This document shows, piece after piece, positions 58,803-64,000 of a DNA stretch of 64,000 bases (the first letter of the stretch is position 1; every line of letters starts with the position of its first letter). The position numbers and the translations under genes are program-made. Under the pieces are notes generated by a model. It saw only the letters and a program-made list of their open reading frames with translations, was not told the origin of the DNA and did no database searches. This stretch comes from Streptomyces sp. RKAG293 (lineage in GTDB: Bacteria > Actinomycetota > Actinomycetes > Streptomycetales > Streptomycetaceae), in assembly GCF_023701745.1 (NCBI RefSeq), contig NZ_JAJOZB010000001.1:5741501-5805500 (forward strand). The letters run 5' to 3'.

Positions 58803-59450
58803 TTGGGCTCTATGAGGGGCGAACCCAGTTGCCCGAAGTGTGGTGGCCGGGTGCGAGCGCCCGGCCTCTTCGCCGATGCCTGGCAGTGCGGCGTGCACGG
58901 GACCGTGTATCCGCTCCAGCCGGTCGTCCCGCCGAGCGTCGAGGCGCTCGGGGTGGTGGTCCATCGCGCGAAGGTACCGGTGTGGATGCCCTGGCCGCTG
59001 CCGGTCGGCTGGCTCTTCTCCGGGGTGGCCTCCGCGGGCGACGACCGCAGCGGCGGGCGGGCGACCGCCGTGGCCTGCTCCGGTCCCGGGCCGCTCGGCG
59101 GTCCCGGTGAGCTGCTGCTGATCGCCGAGGAGCTGGGTGTGGGGCTGGGGGCGCGCTACGCGGGCATCCAGGGACCCGATCCAGGCCCCTCGATGTGTGT
59201 GGACCAGTCCCCGCACACCAAGGTGCTGGCCGCGGGCCGGCCCACCCCGCTGTGGCATGTGAAGGACGCACCCGGCGACCGGGCGGTCTTCGCGGGCGAG
59301 GCGCTCGGGCTGTGGCTCTGGGCCATCGTGTGGCCCGAGCAGTCCGGGCTGATGATGTACGACGAGCTGGTGCTCACCGATCTGCGGGACGCGGGGGCGG
59401 AAGTCGACCTGCTGTCGTGCGGTGCGCTGTCTCCCCGGCTGCTCTCCTGA
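58803..59450 (+). CDS. Zinc-ribbon-containing actinobacterial protein of unknown function
   Basis: A 215-residue protein starting MGSMRGEPSCPKCGG. Residues 10-32 form a probable zinc ribbon (CPKCGG...QCGVHG, three Cys and one His), the rest a mixed fold with a conserved Pro/Trp region (VPVWMPWPLPVGWLFSG) and LWLWAIVWPEQSGLMMYDELVLTDL. I know the sequence type from Streptomyces (possibly DUF6758, uncertain) but not a function. Two starts compete: TTG 58803, 4 bases after GGAGG, and ATG 58812; I kept the TTG. Confidence 0.78.
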   Translation: MGSMRGEPSCPKCGGRVRAPGLFADAWQCGVHGTVYPLQPVVPPSVEALGVVVHRAKVPVWMPWPLPVGWLFSGVASAGDDRSGGRATAVACSGPGPLGGPGELLLIAEELGVGLGARYAGIQGPDPGPSMCVDQSPHTKVLAAGRPTPLWHVKDAPGDRAVFAGEALGLWLWAIVWPEQSGLMMYDELVLTDLRDAGAEVDLLSCGALSPRLLS

Positions 59451-59532
59451 GATTCGCAGGTTCTCCGGCCCGCTATCCTTATTTTCCGAAAGCCTGTGCC
59501 GTATACCGCCTATCGCCGTTGGGAGCCGTGCC

Positions 59533-60390
59533 GTGCGCATCGACCTGCACACCCACTCCACGGCCTCGGACGGTACGGACACCCCCGCCGAGCTGGTGCG
59601 CAACGCCGCCGCCGCGGGTCTCGACGTCGTGGCGATCACCGACCACGACACGGTCGGCGGCCAGGACGAGGCCGCCAAGGCGCTGTACGACCTCGGGTCG
59701 CCGCTGACGCTGGTGACCGGCGCGGAGCTGTCCTGCAAGGTCGACGGCATCAGCATGCACATGCTGGCGTACCTCTTCGACCCCGCCGAGCCCGAGCTGT
59801 TCCGGGAGCGCGAGCTCGTACGGGACGACCGGGTGCCGCGCGCGCGGGCCATGGTCGGCAAGCTCCAGGAGCTCGGCGTCCCCGTCACCTGGGAGCAGGT
59901 CGCCGTGATCGCCGGTGACGGTTCCGTCGGCCGGCCGCACATCGCGACCGCGCTCGTCGACCTCGGCGTCGTGGACAGCGTCTCCGACGCGTTCACCGAC
60001 CAGTGGCTGGCCAACGACGGCCGCGCGTACGTCGGGAAGCACGAGTTCGACCCCTTCGACGCCGTACGCCTGGTCAAGGCGGCCGGCGGGGTCACCGTCT
60101 TCGCGCACCCGGGCGCCCACAAGCGCGGCGAGACCGTTCCGGAGAGCGTCATAGCCGCTCTGGCGGCGGCCGGACTCGACGGCATCGAGGTGGACCACAT
60201 GGACCACGACGAGGCCACCCGGGCCCGGCTGCGCGGCTTCGCCGCCGAGGCGGGGCTGCTCGCCACCGGCTCCAGCGACTACCACGGCAGCCGCAAGGCC
60301 TGTCGGCTCGGGGAGTGCGTCACCGACCCCGAGGTGTACCGGGAGATCGCGCGCAGGGCGACCGGCGCGGTCCCGATCAGCGCCGTCTAG
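59533..60390 (+). CDS. PHP-domain metal-dependent phosphoesterase (TrpH/RNase AM-like)
   Basis: A 285-residue cytosolic hydrolase with all PHP-family metal motifs: HTHSTASDG at residues 6-14, TDHD near 36-39, GAELS, GRPHIA, FAHPG and SSDYHG. The E. coli relative (YciV/TrpH, RNase AM) digests 3',5'-bisphosphonucleotides and 5' ends of short RNAs; that activity is inferred here. The GTG start lies 7 bases after GGGAG. It stands alone between the zinc-ribbon gene and the MarC-family gene. Confidence 0.9.
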   Translation: MRIDLHTHSTASDGTDTPAELVRNAAAAGLDVVAITDHDTVGGQDEAAKALYDLGSPLTLVTGAELSCKVDGISMHMLAYLFDPAEPELFRERELVRDDRVPRARAMVGKLQELGVPVTWEQVAVIAGDGSVGRPHIATALVDLGVVDSVSDAFTDQWLANDGRAYVGKHEFDPFDAVRLVKAAGGVTVFAHPGAHKRGETVPESVIAALAAAGLDGIEVDHMDHDEATRARLRGFAAEAGLLATGSSDYHGSRKACRLGECVTDPEVYREIARRATGAVPISAV

Positions 60391-60535
60391 CGCTCCTCCC
60401 GCCCCCCGGCGGCCCCGACGCCCGGCGTCCCGCCGCCTCCCCGCCGCTCGTTCCTGCCGTGTGTCCTGATGCCCTGGCCTCAGGCGCCGGCGCCCCGCCC
60501 GTTTTGCCGGCCCACCGCGGAAAGCCCCCACTGAA

Positions 60536-61144
60536 ATGCTCGACGTCACCCTCTTCGGGTCGGTCTTTGTCACGCTCTTCGTGATCATGGACCCGCCCGG
60601 GATCACCCCGATCTTCCTCGCGCTGACCTCCGGCCGCGCCACCAAGGTGCAGCGCCGGATGGCCTGGCAGGCGGCCTCCGTCGCCTTCGGCGTCATCACC
60701 GTCTTCGGCCTCTTCGGCCATCAGATCCTCGACTACCTGCATGTCTCGGTCCCCGCGCTGCGGATCGCCGGTGGTCTGCTGCTGCTGCTCATCGCGCTCG
60801 ACCTGCTCACCGGCAAGATGGACGAGCCGACCCAGACCAAGGACGTGAACGTCGCGCTGGTGCCGCTGGGGATGCCGCTGCTCGCCGGGCCCGGTGCGAT
60901 CGTGACCGTGATCCTGGCGGTGCAGAACGCCCACGGCTTCGGCCAGCAGGCGTCGGTGTGGCTGGCGATCGCCGCCATGCACGTCGTGCTGTGGCTGGTC
61001 ATGCGCTACTCGCTGGCGATCATCCGGCTCATCAAGGAGGGCGGTGTGGTGCTGGTGACCCGGCTGTCCGGGATGCTGCTCTCGGCCATCGCCGTTCAGC
61101 AGGTGGCCAACGGCGTGCTGGGGTTCGTGCACGGCGAGGGCTGA
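60536..61144 (+). CDS. MarC-family (NAAT) membrane protein
   Basis: A 202-residue membrane protein with six predicted helices. The family signature FVTLFVIMDPPGITPIFL in helix 1-2 and the repeated PLLAGPGAI in the second half (VPLGMPLLAGPGAIVTVIL) are characteristic. MarC proteins are a small group with unclear transport activity. It is preceded by a weak ribosome site and followed by a strong terminator. Confidence 0.92.
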   Translation: MLDVTLFGSVFVTLFVIMDPPGITPIFLALTSGRATKVQRRMAWQAASVAFGVITVFGLFGHQILDYLHVSVPALRIAGGLLLLLIALDLLTGKMDEPTQTKDVNVALVPLGMPLLAGPGAIVTVILAVQNAHGFGQQASVWLAIAAMHVVLWLVMRYSLAIIRLIKEGGVVLVTRLSGMLLSAIAVQQVANGVLGFVHGEG

Positions 61145-61180
61145 CCCGGACGGCCCCCGCATCGCCCACCGGACGCAGAA

Positions 61181-61211
61181 GCGCCCCTGTACGTCGTGCG
61201 TACAGGGGCGC
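61181..61211. terminator. Bidirectional terminator after MarC-family gene
   Basis: A perfect 13-bp stem, gcgcccctgtacg with cgtacaggggcgc, and loop tcgtg. It lies between the convergent MarC-family and 46-residue protein genes. Confidence 0.9.
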
Positions 61212-61228
61212 CGTCGTCGAATGCTGTC

Positions 61229-61369
61229 TCAGATCGCCGGTCGGATGTAGATCCGCTGGCCGATGGCCGCGGCCTGTTGGACGATCTTGTTGACGGCGGC
61301 GGCGTCCACGACTGTGCTGTCCACAGCGGTGCCGTTCCGGTCGTCGAGTCGCATGATCTCGAAGCGCAT
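61229..61369 (-). CDS. 46-residue conserved actinobacterial protein
   Basis: A short protein beginning MRFEIMRLDDRNGTAV and ending IGQRIYIRPAI, with a central VDAAAVNKIVQQAAA helix. It is well supported for its size: ATG preceded by GGGAGAA five bases away, convergent gene terminated by a shared hairpin, and the same peptide type occurs next to NYN-domain genes in streptomycetes as I recall. It has no Cys and no membrane segment; a beta-alpha-beta shape is suggested. Function unknown. Confidence 0.7.
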   Translation of the reverse strand: MRFEIMRLDDRNGTAVDSTVVDAAAVNKIVQQAAAIGQRIYIRPAI

Positions 61370-61462
61370 GGTGCTTCTCCCTTCGTCGCACTGTCCATGA
61401 GTAGTCAACGAACCCCCTCGCTAAAACATTCCCTACGCTAATGAAAACTTTTCCGAGCCTAA

Positions 61463-61476
61463 GTACTCGCGAGTAC
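61463..61476. promoter_or_regulatory. 14-bp perfect palindrome upstream of NYN gene
   Basis: GTACTCGCGAGTAC lies 17 bases before the start of the NYN-domain gene, over or just downstream of its expected promoter, in an AT-richer stretch. It has the size of an operator. I do not recognise the binding protein. Confidence 0.5.
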
Positions 61477-61493
61477 GGGACAATGGCGGACCT

Positions 61494-62390
61494 ATGGACA
61501 ACGACAACGCGCTGGCCGCCATGGCCGCCGGTATCGAGCGCACCAACGAGCTCCTCCAGCGGGTCCTGGCCGAAGTCGCCACCACCCCCGCCACCCACGC
61601 CGTGTTCGTGGACGCCGGCTACGTCTACGCCGCCGCGGGCCGCCTCGTCGCGGGCACCGAGGACCGGCAGACCTTCGACCTGGACGCCGAGGGCATCATC
61701 GAGGCGTTCATCGACAAGGCGCGCTCGCTCTTCCCGGACAGCCGGCTGCTCCGCGTCTACTGGTACGACGGCGCCCGCCGCCGCATCCACACCCGCGAGC
61801 AGGAGCGCATCGCCGAGCTCCCCGACGTCAAGGTCCGGCTCGGCAACCTCAACGCCAGCCGCCAGCAGAAGGGCGTCGACTCCCTCATCCGCACCGACCT
61901 CGAATCGCTCGCCCGGCACCGCGCCATCAGCGACGCGGTCCTCATCGGCGGTGACGAGGACCTGGTGTCCGCCGTCGAGGCGGCCCAGGGCTACGGCGCG
62001 CGAGTGCACCTGTGGGGCATCGAGGCCACCGAAGGACGCAACCAGGCGGACCCCCTGCTCTGGGAGGTCGACAGCCAGCGCACCTTCGACCTCGAGTTCT
62101 GCAAGCCGTATCTGACCCGTCGGCCGGTGCCCGAGTACGGTGACGCGCCGGTGCCCTCGCGCGCGGACGTGCACTTCGTGGGCGCCCGGGTGGCCGGCCA
62201 GTGGCTCGCCGTGCGGGGCCGCGACACCCTCGCGGAACTGCTGCCCGGCCGGCCCTATCTGCCGCCGGCCTACGACCAGGAACTGCTCGTCGAAGCCGAG
62301 GGATTGCTCGGCATCTCGCTGCGCGCCCACGCCGACCTGCGACGTTCGCTGCGCGACGGCTTCTGGGACCACCTCACCGCCCAGCTCTGA
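61494..62390 (+). CDS. NYN-domain (PIN-like) protein
   Basis: A 298-residue cytosolic protein with an N-terminal NYN domain (about 30-190), a PIN-like ribonuclease fold. Metal-binding acidic residues are visible in AVFVDAGYVYAAAG, in KGVDSLIRTDLESLARHR and in DAVLIGGDEDLVSAVEAAQGYGARVHLWG. The C-terminal 100 residues look like a LOTUS/OHA-like or DUF88-associated domain. The start has no ribosome site. RNA cleavage is inferred from the family. Confidence 0.88.
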   Translation: MDNDNALAAMAAGIERTNELLQRVLAEVATTPATHAVFVDAGYVYAAAGRLVAGTEDRQTFDLDAEGIIEAFIDKARSLFPDSRLLRVYWYDGARRRIHTREQERIAELPDVKVRLGNLNASRQQKGVDSLIRTDLESLARHRAISDAVLIGGDEDLVSAVEAAQGYGARVHLWGIEATEGRNQADPLLWEVDSQRTFDLEFCKPYLTRRPVPEYGDAPVPSRADVHFVGARVAGQWLAVRGRDTLAELLPGRPYLPPAYDQELLVEAEGLLGISLRAHADLRRSLRDGFWDHLTAQL

Positions 62391-62394
62391 CTCC

Positions 62395-63252
62395 TCACTC
62401 GCCCTTCGAGCTCCAGAAATCGATCAGTGCCTCGGCCGTGGCCTCCGGCTGCTCCACGTTCGGTGAGTGCTCGGCGCCCTTGATGACCACCCGCCGCGCG
62501 CCCAGCCGCAGCGCCATGTCGTCGAGCCACTCCGGCGGCCACGCGTAGTCGACGTCGCCGGAGAGCACCAGCGTGCGGATCGGTACGGCGGCCAGCTCGG
62601 CGACCCGGTCGGGCTCCGCGATCAGCTGCCCGCCGGTCGCGATCAGCTGCTCCGGGACGTTGCCCATCCAGCGCCGGTAGAGGAACTCCGCGATGGCGGG
62701 CGGGACATCCGCCGCGTCGGCGTTCTCCGCGTCCATGTCGCGCATCGCCTGCCAGACCGCCTCCATCCCCATCGCGGGCAGCGCCTCGACGAGCATCCGC
62801 GTCCTGGCCTGCTGCTCGGCGTCGATGGCGGCCGGCCCGGAACTCATGATCGTCAGCGACTCCCACGGCGGCACCGCGTCGATCGCCGCCGCCCGCACGA
62901 TCAGCCCGCCCAGCGAGTGGCCCAGTACGTGCACCGGACCCGGACCGCCCAGCGCCTCGGTCTGCGCGAGGACGTCGGCGGCCAGTTCGGCCTGGGCGTA
63001 CGCGCTCTCGTCAGCCGGGCCGCCCGTCTCGTGCTGCCCCCTGCCGTCGACCGCGACCACCCGGTAGCCGGCCAGCGCCAGCGGTTCGAGCAGCGCGATG
63101 AAGTCCTCTTTGCTCCCGGTGAACCCGGGCACCAGCAGGGCGGTGCCGAGGACCGCCGTTCCGGCGTCCAGCACCGCGAAGTCGCCCCTCGCGGTGACGA
63201 GGCGGTACGCACGGGCCCCTTCGGGCAGCTCCAGTGTTGGCGGTCTGCTCAT
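62395..63252 (-). CDS. Alpha/beta hydrolase
   Basis: A 285-residue cytosolic hydrolase. The nucleophile is Ser in VLGHSLGGLIVRAA, the acid is Asp in LVLSGDVDYAWPPEW and the histidine is in KGAEHSPNVEQP; the oxyanion stretch is VPGFTGSKEDF. A lid region (about 140-190) follows the nucleophile elbow. The substrate cannot be deduced. The ATG at 63252 is at leaderless distance from TAATCT. Confidence 0.9.
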   Translation of the reverse strand: MSRPPTLELPEGARAYRLVTARGDFAVLDAGTAVLGTALLVPGFTGSKEDFIALLEPLALAGYRVVAVDGRGQHETGGPADESAYAQAELAADVLAQTEALGGPGPVHVLGHSLGGLIVRAAAIDAVPPWESLTIMSSGPAAIDAEQQARTRMLVEALPAMGMEAVWQAMRDMDAENADAADVPPAIAEFLYRRWMGNVPEQLIATGGQLIAEPDRVAELAAVPIRTLVLSGDVDYAWPPEWLDDMALRLGARRVVIKGAEHSPNVEQPEATAEALIDFWSSKGE

Positions 63253-63258
63253 GCCGTG

Positions 63259-63264
63259 AGATTA
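63259..63264 (-). promoter_or_regulatory. -10 element of leaderless hydrolase promoter
   Basis: On the minus strand TAATCT lies six bases before the ATG, and there is no ribosome site. Confidence 0.55.
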
Positions 63265-63316
63265 CGCGATGCGTGTGTACGACAGGTTGCGGACAGCGAC
63301 ACCACACCGACGAAAA

Positions 63317-63349
63317 CCGACGCCCCCGGTGAAGAACCGGGGGCGTCGG
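63317..63349 (-). terminator. Intrinsic terminator of helicase gene
   Basis: A 14-bp stem, ccgacgcccccggt with accgggggcgtcgg, and a five-base loop. On the minus strand TTTT follows the stem, which fits termination of the leftward helicase gene ending at 63393. Confidence 0.8.
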
Positions 63350-63392
63350 CGTTGCTGGTGGTGCTGTTCCGCTGTGCTGTTCCGCGGGTCGG

Positions 63393-64000
63393 TCAGCCGT
63401 CGGCCGGCTCGGCCTTCGCGGGACGGGTGCGACGGCGGCGGCGGGCCGGCTTGGCCTCGTCGCCCTCGGCGGCGGGAGCCTCGGCCGGAGCGGCCTCGAC
63501 CACGGCCGCCGGAGCGCCCTCAGCGGCCGGAGCGGCGGCGCGGGTACGGCGACGGCGGCGCGGGGCCGTCTTCGCCTCGCCCTCGGTGTCCGCCACGTCG
63601 ACGACCGGGGTCACGGCCGCGGCCGTGTCCACCGCGACGGCGGCGGTCTCACCGGCGAGGGTCTCACCGGCACGGGTGCGGGTGCGCTGACGCGGGGTGC
63701 GGGTGCGCGGCGGACGCTCCTCGGTGACGGTCGCCGCCGCGGCGGCGACGGCGGGCTTGCGCCCACCGGTCTTGCCGCGGCCACCGGTCTCGCCGAGGTC
63801 CTCGACGGTCTCCGCGCCGAGGCCGGCACGGGTCCGGTCGGCCCGGGGCAGTATGCCCTTGGTGCCGGCCGGGATGTTGAGCAGCTCGTACAGGTGCGCG
63901 GAGGTGGAGTACGTCTCCTCCGGCTCGTCGAACGGCAGGTCCAGCGCCTTGTTGATGAGCTTCCAGCGCGGGATGTCGTCCCAGTCCACCAGCGTGATCG
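63393..64000 (-). CDS. DEAD/DEAH-box RNA helicase, C-terminal part (runs off right edge)
   Basis: The last roughly 200 codons of a helicase; the helicase core is outside the window. The visible portion begins VDWDDIPRWKLINKALDLPFDEPEETYSTS, the conserved region that follows the helicase domains in actinobacterial RhlE-like proteins, then a disordered tail rich in Arg, Ala, Thr, Pro and Glu (RRRRRTRAAA, RPPRTRT repeats) that probably binds RNA. The ATG at 63989 is internal, not the gene start. The call rests on resemblance of the tail to Streptomyces DEAD-box proteins, since no helicase motif is visible here. Confidence 0.7.
   Translation of the reverse strand, partial: ITLVDWDDIPRWKLINKALDLPFDEPEETYSTSAHLYELLNIPAGTKGILPRADRTRAGLGAETVEDLGETGGRGKTGGRKPAVAAAAATVTEERPPRTRTPRQRTRTRAGETLAGETAAVAVDTAAAVTPVVDVADTEGEAKTAPRRRRRTRAAAPAAEGAPAAVVEAAPAEAPAAEGDEAKPARRRRRTRPAKAEPADG

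Noticed and set aside
1..64000. Phage-defence, CRISPR, toxin-antitoxin or biosynthetic cluster
   Set aside because: No repeat-spacer array, Cas, restriction, PKS/NRPS or toxin genes were seen; the SUFU and NYN genes alone do not make such a system.

Overview
The window is high-GC, densely packed chromosome with GTG/TTG starts, AGGAGG-type ribosome sites, many leaderless genes and mycothiol biosynthesis, so it comes from a Streptomyces or close relative. I see no mobile element, rRNA, tRNA or CRISPR. Apart from the duplicated transporters it looks like core chromosome rather than an accessory island.

Left part (1-20456): a VOC-fold protein, then three complete oligopeptide-type ABC importer operons. 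Operons 1 (886-6802) and 2 (7991-13705) run rightward in the order binding lipoprotein, permease, permease, ATPase, ATPase, with a methyltransferase between them. Operon 3 (20045-13823) runs leftward in the order permease, binding lipoprotein, permease, ATPase, ATPase, which is the order known for Streptomyces bldKA-E, the importer needed for aerial growth. Each operon has a perfect hairpin directly after the binding-protein gene. The ATPase genes of operons 1 and 2 share long identical DNA stretches.

Middle part (20457-33826): a polytopic membrane protein, an S9 dipeptidyl-peptidase-like enzyme, a 64-residue membrane protein, mshB with a small membrane partner, and a large anchored protein with predicted peptidoglycan-binding repeats. 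Then comes an export/signalling block: ABC-2 exporter (ATPase, permease), DesK-like histidine kinase, MMPL transporter and a NarL-type response regulator. A 16-bp inverted repeat precedes the exporter.

Right part (33860-64000): housekeeping genes in an order that largely matches Mycobacterium tuberculosis Rv1170-Rv1239: mshB, ferredoxin, DapC-type aminotransferase, dapE, LOG-like protein, FolP2-like protein, a small DivIVA-like membrane protein, tag, a DUF3117 protein, O-methyltransferase, sigE, zinc anti-sigma, HtrA-like protease, tatB, mrp, MgtE-like protein and corA. Among them are a SirB1/transglutaminase-like protein, a GNAT protein, secreted and lytic-transglycosylase-like proteins, an esterase, an enoyl-CoA hydratase, a lipoprotein, a DMT transporter and a DUF1003 protein. 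The end carries a SUFU-domain protein, a zinc-ribbon protein, a PHP phosphoesterase, a MarC protein, a 46-residue protein, a NYN-domain protein, an alpha/beta hydrolase and the 3' end of a DEAD-box helicase gene.

The most interesting signals are regulatory: the possible ATT start of the O-methyltransferase, an ECF-type promoter before sigE, a long structured corA leader with a possible MDPRPPR-starting leader peptide, the exporter inverted repeat, a 14-bp palindrome before the NYN gene, and the shared hairpins of the three importers. I did not find a clearly new multi-gene system.
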